A stretch of DNA of 40,071 nucleotides from NCBI GenBank assembly GCA_026260175.1, contig JAKCWW010000426.1, positions 71,966 through 112,036 on the forward strand, written 5' to 3'. Below, in pieces: positions 24,165-35,035 of this stretch (position 1 is the first letter of the stretch; every line of letters starts with the position of its first letter). The notes under the pieces are model-generated. The model made no database searches and was not told the DNA's origin. It saw only the letters and a list, made by a program, of their open reading frames with translations. Source of the DNA: Reticulitermes lucifugus (taxonomy: Eukaryota; Arthropoda; Insecta; Blattodea; Rhinotermitidae). Both the position numbers and the translations under genes were made by a program.

Positions 24165-24204
24165 TGCAGCCAGCGAGTGCAGCCCAGTGGGATATGGTAT
24201 AGGT
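24165..24204 (-). promoter_or_regulatory. Possible TATA-type promoter for the secreted-protein exon
   Basis: The minus strand reads CCTATACCATATCCC (plus coordinates near 24189-24203), about 100 bases before the candidate start codon. Transcription would begin near 24165-24172, giving a 5' UTR of roughly 75 bases. This is inferred from position only. Confidence 0.25.
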
Positions 24205-24518
24205 AGGAGGGGTGCCAACACTTTCACCGCAGGAGAAATAACTTCACGGGGGGGTCTGTTGCGCTGTTCAGTTTGTTAAGTAAAATGTGTCGTATATTTC
24301 AAGGTCTTATGAAAGATCAGGCTAAGCTGGTCAGTGTCAGTAAAATGGGAGCGCATGTTCGAGCCTGCGGCACCGGATGTATTGTGGACCTTGGCCACTG
24401 TGCTTCATTACAGTTTGCCCTAAAGAACCGATGTCTACATTTGCTTCAGGGTATTAAGACTGTGAATCCATTTGAGAAAATTTGAAAGGAAAAGTATTCA
24501 TGTGTCTATGCTCGATCA

Positions 24519-24575
24519 GTGGTTCTCAACCTTTGCGCCGCGAGGTCTTTTCAAATGTGCTGCAAGGTTTAAAAT
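24519..24575 (+). mobile_element. hAT-like terminal fragment
   Basis: CAGTGGTTCTCAACCTTTGC is the classic terminal sequence type of hAT elements (CAGTGGTTCTCAACC). It is followed by GCCGCGAGG and AAATGTGCTGCAAGG, also seen in such non-autonomous elements. The other end was not found: the next element begins at 24576. Confidence 0.55.
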
Positions 24576-25029
24576 TAGTTTTACCATACGTCCCGTTTTG
24601 AACGGGACAGTACCGTTTGTTTTTGCTATGTCCCTGCCGTTCCGTCGTTTTAGTAAAAATGCCATTTTTGTCCCGCATTTTTACAAAAACTTTAAAATAT
24701 GCTTAAATATTGGTCAATCATAACCTATAATCAAGTTTGCATCAATGGCTGCTATTGNAGGTACCAGTCATTCGTGTAACCATCGGTAGAGGCGCGTTGA
24801 TCGAGATCGACAATTGCCCATTGAATAAACATTGTAACTTTAAAGTCAATTAATTATTCAGAGAAAAGAGAAAACACGTGTTGGCAACACTTGCGCGGTT
24901 CTGTGAAGAATTATTGTAAGTTCAATATTTTTTTGTAATAAAACATTTTTTAATATCCTAATCTTTAAGAACATTCCCCCCTCCCCATTCCCCGTCCCGT
25001 TTTTGTCTCAAGGAATTATGGTCAGCCTA
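24576..25029 (+). mobile_element. hAT-like MITE of about 454 bp
   Basis: The left end TAGTTTTACCATACGTCCCG and the right end, read inverted (TAGGCTGACCATAATTCC), pair as diverged terminal inverted repeats around ACCATA. GTCCCGTTTT-type motifs recur near both ends. Flanking 8-mers TTTAAAAT (24568-24575) and ATTAAAAT (25030-25037) differ by one base, consistent with the 8-bp duplication of hAT elements. It has no transposase coding. One undetermined base (N) is at 24758. Confidence 0.55.
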
Positions 25030-25037
25030 ATTAAAAT

Positions 25038-28000
25038 AGAATGATTATATAGGATTATATATACATTAAAATATAGGTAATTTTTAAAATTATGTACCTC
25101 ATTATCCGCAAGTAGCTGCAGCGTGAAATTAAATTATATTTGAGACTTGGAAGCAGAAATCAGGAACAGGATCACTAAGAGTTATAGTTGGTGGTGGTGT
25201 TACAAGAATAGCTGTGAAGGTAACTCACCCCGCTCCTTGCCTTAACAGTAAGCCACTAACATAAAATACCCACATGTTTGTACGCAAGGTGCTGTGATGT
25301 TGAGTCCATATATTGTACGAGTTGTGCTGGGGTTGGTGAGAATACGATTAATGAAAAAGCAAATTATCTCATTAATAACTGTAATATCTTGATACAAGTT
25401 GTTAATTGATACGAAAAAATTAATTAAATTTAAAAAAGAAAAGCTCATAAAGGTGTTCCTAAACGTGCGTCCAGAATACTCGTGCTTGTAGTACTCGTAG
25501 TGGTTGTTGCTCGCTGCGTACAGACGTCTCGCTCAGTGGCTCGAATTATCCAAACTGCAACGTGCCTTGGCGAGTGTGTCTTTAAATTACAGTTTCTGTG
25601 CTGAAACACTCGGCACAGGGCTCCGGTGGATAGCGTTTTTTGGCTCAGACTCGTGAAAACGTCCACATTTACGGAGACGCAAGCAGTCAGAAAGACTCTT
25701 TACACACAACATGCACACATTTTTAAGGCGCTGTAAGAAAATATGTGAGGTTTCAAAAAAGTTTATGTTAGTCTAAGGGATTACAATTACATAAAGTTTT
25801 GGGTTCATTGCAATGCCTTAAGCTTTTAAATTCACATTTTTATCAATATTGCTTCACCTTTTCTGCTTTACGGTAAATGTATTACATTGTAAAGTAAATG
25901 GAATTATATAAAAATAGGTGTAGCTACTCTTATTACAAATTTTAGTTCTGTAGTCTAATTTTAGTATCGGAAAGACTTGGACGTTTAGCACCTCTGGAAT
26001 AGAATATACTAGACTAGAATAGGATAGAACAGAATAGAATAGAATAAAATAGAATAAGTTTCATTTGCATATAACAATCTTCCTGTAGGAAAGGAAAGCG
26101 AAATATAAAAACAAAAGAAAGGGAGTGAAATGGGAACCAACAAATAAAGGATTAAATAAAAATTTAGTGATTGGTATGTGAATACATGAAGTTTGATAGC
26201 TAGATCCAAATTATTCGAAGAAGTCTGATACATCCATCTTCAGGGCAGAAAAGTGATTTCCTTCGAACCTTTTGCACCTATACACAAACTGTACGGCGTC
26301 AAATCCTAAAAGACTAATACAGTGCAGTGAGAATCTGAGAAAGAAACAAATAAGTAATAAGCCATACTAGGCTTACTTAACTACTATAAATGTAGTGGTA
26401 GAATAAATATTTGTACACGAGTATCACACAACTGTGCTCAGTTAATTGCACCAATATTTTACCGGACATTGTTCTATGTATGAAATTTACAAAGACACTT
26501 TGAAATTATGATTCCACTGAATATATAAGCTGTGAAAATTTAAAAGTTCCGGAAAGTCAGCTACATTTATACTAAGACACTACTCTCGACAAAATGGCAA
26601 CATGCATAAATGGTGCTGCTATCTAGAAGTACGCTATCTTATTTTTTCTTCAAAAACGGCAAGAGCAATGACACCCCCGGCATATATCTACTTCCCACCT
26701 TCGTTTTGCTGACACCATCTGCTCCTGCTTGTAACATCACAACAGAATAGCAACCGTCAATATTTATACTCGATTGAACTGAGAAGGACATTAAAACCCG
26801 TTGCCGATTTGAGTTTATAACGTTTCCAAACTGGTCTATTCCGCAGTTAGGGTTAATTTAAAGTACACATGGGCCAAGTTTCCCTTTCATGTTACATGTG
26901 TTTCCAGTCTTGTTAAGATAATTTATTTTGTTCTTGAAGTCCGTCTTTCACGTGCATGTTGACGAGTGTCGTAATCGTGAAAAATGACGCACTTGTACGT
27001 GGCTGTGCTTTCTAGTTGCGACTCAAGCAGCGTCCGGCCGCGAACACGAACAGTATGTCAGGAAATATTCAGAGCAAAGCTGAGATCGACTGGCGAAATG
27101 CGTGCAGTCATTGGTGCTAGACATCAGCGACGTAGTCACATCTAGTTTGAATATCAGCGTATTTGATTTTCAGTTCTTCAATGCAAATGTAGTTGCTGTG
27201 ATCACACCTGTCATGGTGCTGCGCTGTCAATGTTTATAAAGAAGTTGCTTCGCAATACCTTAATTTGGGCTAATTTGCTACACTTGTGTATTTGTACGGC
27301 CCACTAATTACAGCTACTATTCCTGTTTATTCCGAGACTGCCGTGGAAAAACTGTCAGTTCTTATTCCGAAGACGTTCTGATACAAAATAATCTGTTCAA
27401 ACTTCTAAGAAAGGCTCTCGGTTACCCTCATATATGCTTTCTCGTCGAATGACGTTTACACGTCGAAGTAGGACGCTCAAATTACATATTTAATTCTCCA
27501 AGCACACGACGCTGGTCTAACGTTTAAACCCAACGGACATTCAGGATCCAATTACTTATGTAGTGGTCGGGCACTCATTTCGAAAAGCTTACCCACTGAT
27601 AGGAAAGCAAGTTACAAATTTTAAATTTGGTTCTCTGAATGGTTCACTGTTTTTTAGGTTGTTAAAATTTCAACTGCACGAAAAAATGTTATTAAAACCT
27701 GACTGGCTTTCATTTATATCATCTCACTCAGTTTCCCTAGCTATTCCTTTAACACGTGCAAAAATTACTTAGTAATCGAGCTCTTTTTTTCTGTTTTCAC
27801 ATTCGGTTACACCGCAGATGACTCGGAGACAGAATGAAAACTTTTCGAAACGCGGCCTTTGAGACTCGCAATCAAAACAGCATTTACACTGCCTTTATTA
27901 CGAAAGAATCTGATTCTCAGATTTCCTGGTTTATTGTATGCTACGAAGCCTGTGCATGAATGGAAATGCGGTGCGAGACGGTTACAGTACCTTACTTGCA

Positions 28001-29180
28001 GGTACTGTCACGGAATTTGTTACATGGTATTTGTTAATAACGATAAATTGAAATTAAATTGTATCGCGTAACAATATTGAATATGAGTATGAATTTACTG
28101 TAATACTATATCTAGGCAGCGTAAAATGTGTGTTGCTCATATTTATTCAAAATTATTTCAAAACCACAAGTCCGTGAATTACATAAAATTTAAGGAGAAC
28201 TTTCCCTTTTTATTTAGGAAGAAAGAAATGTATGAATAACCAAGAGAGGGGTACAAGGCAATTGAAAATATACAGAGTAAATTATAATTGAATTCTTTTA
28301 AATAACTAGATTTGTTTTAAACTTTATATTGTTCATACCGTGCATTTTCATTCGATCACACATTTCTTAAACCAACAAAATGCACACTTCTTATTTATTA
28401 TACAACACAATTTTTACAGTAAAATCAATCCAGTTTGTTTAAGAAATGTTTAAGGTATGTGTTATAATGTGTGTCATTTGGAGTCTTCATCTAATTCTGT
28501 GTGGGTGTGGACCTACAATAGGTCCGACCACGTGAGATCGTTTAAAGGATTCCAAAATGTTACTTACGAAATTAAATTGTAATTTATACGTAATTACTAC
28601 AACTTTAACACACATAAAGCCAGATTACATTTTTAATATGACATTAATTTAAAAAGTTCTAGACACATAAAACGTTAGGACATCGCCGTAAGTGTAGCCT
28701 ATATCCACTCAGAATTCCATATAATTTGATGTCTCTATCGGAGGAAATTATAATATAAAAAATAACACCATGTATCGATTTCAATCCCTGATATCTAGAA
28801 TACGCAATTGGACTATTAACATGTAGACTGAAATTTGGTGGTGTTGTATATTATTTGAGATTCACACAGTGTTGAACCTTACTATTCCGGTCTACTGAGA
28901 GGTGAAACCACATGGTCTGACGGAGAGGTACCGAGGTTACTGAAGTCAGTTAGATACAATTTTTTCAAACATTTGTAAAATGCATGCGCTTTTCTATCCC
29001 TATTATTCTTCACCTCATCTGTGTCAAGATCCATTTTGTTTGCTTACTTTTTAACTGGAAATGTAGTTTTCGTTTTAAATTCCGTCTTTATTTTGCACGG
29101 TTCGGTCATAGTATTTTTCCCAATGCTGTCAATTGCAAATGCGTAAATTATTAATTTTAAACCTATACATTCATACATTT
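25038..29180. other. Unassigned AT-rich DNA
   Basis: It holds a pentanucleotide repeat at 25998-26058. A short Ser/Thr-rich frame at 25445-25666 (minus) and one at 27859-28071 (plus) have no recognisable family. No RNA genes were seen. Confidence 0.4.
25998..26058. repeat. (AATAG)n pentanucleotide microsatellite
   Basis: AGAATAGAATAGAATAAAAT-type units repeat imperfectly, with substitutions at the left end. Confidence 0.85.
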
Positions 29181-29182
29181 GG

Positions 29183-29240
29183 GGGCACGCGGTGGCGCAG
29201 TTGGTTGAGGCACTGCGCAGCAAGCCGGAATTTGCAGAGG
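29183..29240 (+). mobile_element. SINE-B head
   Basis: GGGGGCACGCGGTGGCGCAG followed by TTGGTTGAGGCACTG matches the 5' end of the SINE-B copy at 13767-14018. It carries a near-perfect Pol III A-box (TGGCGCAGTTGG). Similarity fades after about 50 bases, so the copy is 3'-truncated or diverged. Confidence 0.6.
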
Positions 29241-30622
29241 AATAGATAAGAAAAGCTGCAGCATACAGTAAGTAATTAAAATGCTAGATAGACACACTAT
29301 AATAGCTCAGTAACGAGAGAGAAAAAATGTTTTTTTGTAAAGAAATTGCTAGGTATGAGTAAGGGACTAAGACATAAAAAATAATAAATTTTAAAATAAA
29401 GCACAAGTCAGAAAAAGTAAGGTTAAATAAAAAGTAAACAGAAATACATAGAAATGAATATATATCAATCGAGGTGATCGAGCTGTCTGAAAGCAAGGTG
29501 TCAAATTGCAAGCAGTTCCAGGAACCGTGTAAGAGAACTGAACTCAACAATACTCTATGTCATATTAATAGCTGATTAGTGTGACAGCAAAACATAACAC
29601 ATATAGACAGGCTTTGCACAAAGCACCATGTCACTGAATGCTAATGTCGATGATCCACATATTTATCATTACTGAGTAGCCAGTAAAGATTATTTATATT
29701 ACAGAGAGCTCACTTGAAAACTGAACCCATTTGCACAGCCAACTTAAGTTTCCTACGTCAATTTTCATGGGTGTTATTCTTTATATAGGTTTTCACAGCA
29801 AAAACCCTCTGTAATAAACTATACTGCACACTCATGAACAAAACAAATTTATGTTATACTGTGCTTTACAAGAGTGTCACACGGCAGATTAAACTGGAAT
29901 GTGTGAAAAGAGTGATTCAATGTAACGGTATACGCGACGATAGTACTGCTGGTGTGTGAGTCATGCAGCGGTCATTTCATCAGATTGCAATGGTGGGAAT
30001 TTCTAGAAAAGAACTTTAAACAGTATTTAATCTTATGTTTACCGGGCGTCAAGCACGTCTGTGTGTTGAAGGATGTAATTTCCAACACCTACTTCAACAT
30101 ACGGTAATTTATATTATATTTATTTATATATTATATATTATATGGGGCAGTGTAAGGCTTATACTTATCGTGTTTTGCGTTCGGTTTTCTATAGACCTTT
30201 GTGTATAAGTCTTTGGTGGACCACCCGTTTAATCCGTGTATCAAGTTGCTCAATTGCAATTGTATTGTTTAATAGCTCAATTCCACAGCTACACAGTCCT
30301 ACTGACGTCAGACCTCATTCTTATTTAAAGACTAAATATTTCTATACTCCGCCATCAACAAGACACGTCAGCAGTGCATTGTTTAATATTGTGTAATGTT
30401 ATTTAACTTTTTCGGTTACTATCATTATCAAAAATGTTACTAATTTTCATATCACACTCCCGTGCCTTTAAATTCTCTGTCGTGAAAAGAAAACACTGAA
30501 ATAACTGACTGACAGACTTATTGACTAAAAGGCCCGCATTTCTTAATGACTAGCTCCATGTAGAAAAGACATTTTGAGCGGCTGATAGTCGCTTAGTTGG
30601 TCAAGGAACTCACCATTATACT
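29241..30622. other. Unassigned AT-rich DNA
   Basis: The minus-strand frame at 29284-29550 is rich in Phe, Ile, Leu and Ser, but this follows from AT composition. An AT tract lies at 30113-30142. No gene is supported. Confidence 0.4.
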
Positions 30623-30792
30623 GGAACCTAAAAATTCATTACCGAATTTACAACAGCTAGTCCCTGAACACTATTATGATCGACATGAATACTCTTTTGT
30701 TCACACTCTCGTAGACGGACTACTCCTTTAATGTCCATTTTAGTGTTATCCTATTTAAGCCCACGTCCCAGAAGGGGTGTTTTTTCTTCAGA
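30623..30792 (-). pseudogene. Family E: terminal fragment of a non-LTR reverse transcriptase ORF
   Basis: On the minus strand CTGGGACGTGGGCTTAAATA and GGATAACACTAAAATGGA correspond to the LGRPRxRWEDNIKMD stretch. A GLAVVNSVMNF-stop-VP segment near 30623-30665 corresponds to the RAxVNxVMNLRVP end typical of this family. Only the last ~55 residues are represented, with stops. Confidence 0.65.
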
Positions 30793-30894
30793 TTGATATA
30801 TTAAATGGCTTCCTACTTAAAAAGGTAACTAAATAATTGGAAAAGTAAATGAGTGGCCACCTTATTTAATGAGATTCTTCGTGCAGTTGAACAA

Positions 30895-31020
30895 ATCATT
30901 AACTATGTGGGCCCAACCAACAGGCCGACTAATCAACTAACTCCTTTAAGATTATTTCTCTGAAAAACATTTTAATACTATCCTTCCTTCTTCGCCTATT
31001 TTTTCCGATGGGTCCTTATT
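30895..31020 (-). pseudogene. Family E: second terminal fragment
   Basis: The minus strand reads GPIGKNRRRRKDSIKMFFRE, matching the KRPLGRPRRRWEDNIKMDLRE stretch of the same family. It covers the same domain as the fragment at 30623-30792 in the same orientation, so the two are separate insertions or a local duplication rather than parts of one copy. Confidence 0.6.
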
Positions 31021-31124
31021 TGATTTGGTTTTGTTTCATGTAGGTGTTCCAGATATGTTCATGTAATTTATATTATGATTTACTCACCCTAACAATTAAA
31101 AGTAAATTTATCCTTTTGCATGTC

Positions 31125-31283
31125 TTGAAGACATAGAGTGATTAAAGGTTTAGGTCTATACATTTCAAACTCGACACCAGCTGGATATAAGTAGACAGCT
31201 TTAGGCTCCGGCCACTTTATTCCAGAAAAAAAACTCGTGGTTCCCACTGAACAGGAGGTTTGGTGGACCCGAGAATAGAGGAA
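31125..31283 (-). mobile_element. SINE-C copy c, 3' part (split by the LINE)
   Basis: On the minus strand CCAAACCTCCTGTTCAGTGG, then ACCACGAGTTTTTTTCTGG, then GTGGCCGGAGCC and CAGCTGGTGTCGAGTTTGAA parallel SINE-C copies a and b. Its 5' part lies on the far side of the LINE at 32971-33045. The 98-codon minus-strand frame through this area joins SINE and LINE 3' UTR and is not a gene. Confidence 0.6.
31268..31283. repeat. Target-site duplication, left copy
   Basis: CCCGAGAATAGAGGAA, identical to 32971-32986, lies exactly at the 3' border of the LINE. Confidence 0.85.
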
Positions 31284-31378
31284 TAATGAGTAATGAGTAA
31301 ATAATGGGTCTGGCCCTTGCGGTCCCGATGCACGTAGGCCTTTGACAAGCCCTTTGTGCCCCTTAGCTAAAGTCCAAG

Positions 31379-31810
31379 TCATAAGAGCCCTGTCCTTTTA
31401 ATAAAGTTCCAGATCACCCCCAGACTTAGTTCTCTGACATTATCAGGGTCCAAAAAGAAGGAACCCTGATAAGTATGTCTGAGTGTCGCCACAGTTTCAC
31501 ACTCACACAAAACATGAGCTGAGGTTTCCTCCTCTGCTCTGCATTTCCTACGCAAGGGACTGTCCCTCAGTCTCATAATGTGAAGATGTCTTCTCAGGGT
31601 GTTACATCCGGTAAGAAGGCCAGTAACTACCCTGAATTGCGTCCTATTAAAGGACAGCAGCCTGGTCTTAGCGGCAATACAAGCGTCCGAGACCAACTCT
31701 CGAGCCTGTCTCTGAGTGCCAGCAAGACCCTGCCACAGTGTCATGTGCTGTTTATCCAACCAGCACTCAATTTCCTTCTTTATACTCTGCCTCAAGACCC
31801 CCAGGGCCGG
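31379..31810 (-). pseudogene. LINE ORF2 C-terminal segment with Cys/His motif
   Basis: About 139 residues follow an in-frame TAG (plus coordinates 31811-31813). They include LLTGCNTLRRHLHIMRL, SPLRRKC, then EEETSAHVLCECE, which is the CxxxxExxxHxLxxC zinc-binding-like arrangement at the end of many RNase H-bearing LINE proteins. The frame ends at the stop at 31379. Without the TAG it would be continuous with the RNase H His motif upstream. Confidence 0.75.
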
Positions 31811-31813
31811 CTA

Positions 31814-32251
31814 CGGTCCAACAGAATAGCGAACGGAACCCTCCCTTGCGAGCTCATCGGCAATTTCATTTCCACGTATCCCAGAATGTCCGGGGACACA
31901 AAAGATTCCCACAGAATGTTAGATGGAGATATCGTTCAACGCCCTTTGGCACTGCCGTAATAATGGGGAAGTTTTAGCAGCCTGTAAAGCTTTCAAAGCT
32001 GCTTGACTATCAGAGCAAATACTAATGTGTTTCTCTGATCTAAAATTAACCTGAATTTCGTGAACACAGGCCAAGGTAGCATATATCACAGCCTGGAAGA
32101 CTGTTACATATTTTCCTAGAGAGATACTGAGTCTCCTACCCAAGGACTGCCCATAGACTCCGGCCCCTGACCTCCCCCCTGCGTTCTGGACCCATCTGTA
32201 TACCAGACGAGCCCTATTACCACAGGTGGGGACCCAGGTCATTTGGTCCAC
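31814..32251 (-). pseudogene. LINE RNase H domain, broken
   Basis: It contains GAGVYGQSLGRRLSISLGK, FQAVIYATLACVHEIQV, ICSDSQAALKAL and, after a frameshift near 31920, PGHSGIRGNEIADELA. In family terms the third acidic position (SDSQ) and the His motif are kept. The second, normally Glu in QAEIYA, is Val. The first Asp (YTDGS) is lost at an indel near 32200. RNase H activity is therefore not expected. Confidence 0.75.
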
Positions 32252-32970
32252 TCTTCCCTAGTCAACATGTTAACCCTATACTTGGGTTCAAAATTATATG
32301 CCGGCTTCATAATATCGTTCCCCATACTGAATATGGGATCCGATTTTTGAAACCGCGTTAATATGGTGCTATGCCCATATGCTAGGTAAGACCAGCACCC
32401 CAGATTCCAGAGTCGATGCGCAGCTGACCTCGCCTCGCCTTGAACCACCAGATCAAGTGGTGGAAGGCAAGTGAGCACCTCCAAGGCACTAGTCGGTGTA
32501 GTGCGCATAGCCCCGGTATCCCCAGACAGCAAGTCTATGGATTCTACTCAGCCGTTTCTTTGCACTAGCTGTCTGACAGCCAGGCCACCAGACTAGAAAT
32601 GCAAAGGTGATGGATGGCCGAATGATAGAGACGTAGGGCCAGTAAACCACTCTGGGCCGCAGGCCACACGTAGCACCAAAATCCTCCTACAGACCCACAA
32701 AGAGTTGTGTGCCTTCTTTGCCTTGATATTCACATACTCCCGCCAAGTTAGCCAAGAGTCCATAATGACCCCCAAATATTTGACCGACTCGGAACGGTGA
32801 AGAGGAACTCCAAAGAAAAGAGTTTCAAATAGCCAGAAAGTTTATTTTTCCTTGTAAATACAACAAGGTCGCTCTTGTCAGGTTTAACTGACAAGCTAAC
32901 TCTGCCGCACAATTTCTCTACAGTGTGAAGAGCCACCTGCATGAGCTCCAACACCGTGTTCGGGAATTTC
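32252..32970 (-). pseudogene. LINE reverse transcriptase C-terminal part, broken
   Basis: Segments in order are MLELMQVALHTVEKLCGRVS, VKPDKSDLVVFTRK, a GVIMDSWLTWREYV segment, AKKAHNSLWVCRR, and later TTPTSALEVLTCLPPLDLVV and SAAHRLWNLGCW. These are the post-catalytic palm and thumb regions of this RT group. They occur in at least three frames, so several indels have accumulated. The catalytic YxDD motif would lie upstream and is absent because of the 5' truncation. Confidence 0.8.
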
Positions 32971-32986
32971 CCCGAGAATAGAGGAA
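32971..32986. repeat. Target-site duplication, right copy
   Basis: CCCGAGAATAGAGGAA lies at the 5' truncation point of the LINE, identical to 31268-31283. Confidence 0.85.
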
Positions 32987-33045
32987 CATCTTACCCATGC
33001 TGGGATTCGAGCCCCAGTTCCTCGGTCGTCCATGTCGTACCTAGT
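32971..33045 (-). mobile_element. SINE-C copy c, 5' part
   Basis: The minus strand reads GGGGCTCGAATCCCAGCATG then GGTAAGATG, followed by the duplication. It has a good B-box (GGCTCGAATCCC, plus coordinates 33002-33013) and matches GTTCGATTTCTGGCAGGGGC then AAGAGACG of SINE-C copy b. Together with 31125-31283 it forms one SINE split by the LINE. Confidence 0.6.
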
Positions 33046-34276
33046 CACTTCACCGAACACGATGTACTCAACCTCTCTAATTATCTATGCCCTTATTGTT
33101 TTATCAGTTTCATGTTCGCTTGCAGGAGATTTTCACAATCAAAAACAGACGATTTGTTTTTCCGTCTCCAGATCCTCTTGGGAACTTAGTTGTTGTTCCC
33201 AACATTGTCACGATTCCCGTATGAACTCTCTCAAAGTGTGACTGTTTTAAACAACAAAATAGACCTTTAGTTTCCTTGTCCCTTGTGAGAATTCCCATTA
33301 TGAAATTGCTTTTTTCTCAAGCGATTTATAGCTGTGTACTTAAAAGACTCGCACGCAATCCAGTTTAACTTTGCAGTGTGCAAGAGGCATTACTTCCACG
33401 GAACGTGTAAATTCGTTTTTGGAAGTTCTTAAAATTTTTCGCGAGATTTTCCGGTAAAAATCTACAATTGTATCCAGTTAGTTATAACAAATTTGAAAAT
33501 GATTAAAACAAATTCGTATTCACTACGATTTTATAGGTTTATTTGAAAAGAGTGTAGTTCAAAATGAAGATATAAGTCGCGTCTTACCGCATACTTACTG
33601 TTTCATATTTACAATAAATCTACAGATTTTGCTGAAACGTGATACTGGGGCCGATTATAAACATCGATGAGCCAAATTAGTTTCGGTTTTTATCGGTCCT
33701 GTAGAAAACCGAGTTATATGAAACTTCAAGGAATTGGATGACGCAAAAGAATTAGTATATTACTCTATACTCTTACACAGAGCCTTATGATATTTTAGTC
33801 TGTTTTGGAATGTTCTCTTTCTTTTCTGTATCCTGTATAACGAAATGCAACGAACACGTATTAGGTCTGCATTGTATTGTTATACTTTACCTTAAATTAA
33901 TGCCATCAAGAGTGCAATTTGATTCCATGTCTCGCAATGTGACTATTTGCAGATATGGATTTTTACCTGCACTGAATTATCATCAGCACTAAAAAGAGAT
34001 GCTGAGCGTAAAAGCACTATTCGAAAATAAATGTTTCTTTTTTTAATTTTTAGTGCATGCATCTTATTTTGTTTCTTAGGTTGTTATTTAAACACGCTGT
34101 CAATTAGAAACTACCTCACATCAAGTTAGTTATTTTTTTAAGAATATTTGGTGTCCCTCAAGGTTTTAAAGTGTCTATGATTTGACCCGGAGTCGTGTAC
34201 CGGATCTCATCCTAGGTAGGAATATAGACTGCAGGTGTGTGAGAACTGTGTGCAGGGCGGTGGGATATGTGGTCTT
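33046..34276. other. Unassigned DNA
   Basis: Open frames at 33032-33298 on both strands have no recognisable family. No repeat was recognised. Confidence 0.4.
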
Positions 34277-34305
34277 ACGAGAGAGAGAAAGAGAGAGAGA
34301 GAGAC
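34277..34305. repeat. (GA)n microsatellite
   Basis: GAGAGAGAAAGAGAGAGAGA continuing to 34305, with one A interruption. Confidence 0.95.
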
Positions 34306-34349
34306 TAACAGGAGAGGCGGAGGAGGATTTATAATATCTGTTATTACAG

Positions 34350-34605
34350 TAACTAGGCTGTGGGCTGGCCGTCTGAGGAAACGTCGTTCGATTTCTGGCA
34401 GGGGCAAGAGACGTGTTTCTACTCCAAAACGCTAAACCGTCTCTGAGGCCCACATAGTCTCCTAATCAATGAGTACCGGAAGCATTTTTTCCGGGGTAGA
34501 AAAGCCGTGGGGTGAAGCTGATCACTGCTTCAATCTAGTGCCGGGGTTAAAATTGAGTGGAGCTGCACATCCACTCTCCCTTACGCCTTTAGGCGTACAC
34601 AGGAA
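34350..34605 (+). mobile_element. SINE-C copy b (tRNA-derived SINE)
   Basis: The B-box-like GTTCGATTTCTGG (near 34386) is followed by CAGGGGCAAGAGACG. Further on come CTCCTAATCAATGAGTACCG, then TTTTTTCCGGGGTAG, then CTAGTGCCGGGGTTAAAATT and ATCCACTCTCCCTTACGCC. It aligns with copies a and c throughout. The short frames reading across it are not genes. Confidence 0.65.
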
Positions 34606-35035
34606 CAACTTTATATTTTACCCTTAAAACTTTCGAAGAAATTGCATATTGAGGAGCTTCATAATTTGTAGTCATGAAACGGTATTTTAGGCTGATAAAA
34701 TCCGAAAAATTGTAAAGAGGAGACATGGTGAATGCATTAGTGAAATAAGATATTTGTGTAAAATTCTGAAGGAAAGAAACAGATGGGATAAAGGAAATGA
34801 AGCGTATCCTCAATAAATAGAATATAGGATACGCAGTGGATGGAACTGGTACATGATACGGTCCACTGACGGACTGTGGTGAACACGGTAATTAAAATTT
34901 TGGTTCCATGAGTGTGGAAAGTTCTATGACTAGTGAAGCAGATCTTTGTTTCAAGAAGATGCTTACTTGTTTCAAAAACCCTAAGGAACTCGAGATTTGA
35001 GGTTCTCATAGCGATGCTGCAAGATTAAAGTGTGC

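Larger units (their letters stand above)
31284..32970 (-). mobile_element. 5'-truncated LINE (RT plus RNase H type; R1/LOA/I-like)
   Basis: A 1687-bp minus-strand non-LTR retrotransposon fragment is bounded by a perfect 16-bp direct repeat. From 5' to 3' it holds the end of the reverse transcriptase domain, an RNase H domain, a C-terminal Cys/His segment, a short 3' UTR, and a tail of about two ATTACTC units (31284-31302) instead of poly(A). The coding sequence is open right up to 32970 (a KFPNTVLELM segment), where the duplication begins, so truncation happened at integration. Several frameshifts and at least one in-frame stop show that it is dead. RNase H plus short-repeat tail points to the R1/LOA/I group; exact clade uncertain. 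Confidence 0.85.

Noticed and set aside
31580-31977. Plus-strand frames opposite the LINE
   Set aside because: They are antisense shadows of the LINE's RNase H and C-terminal coding.
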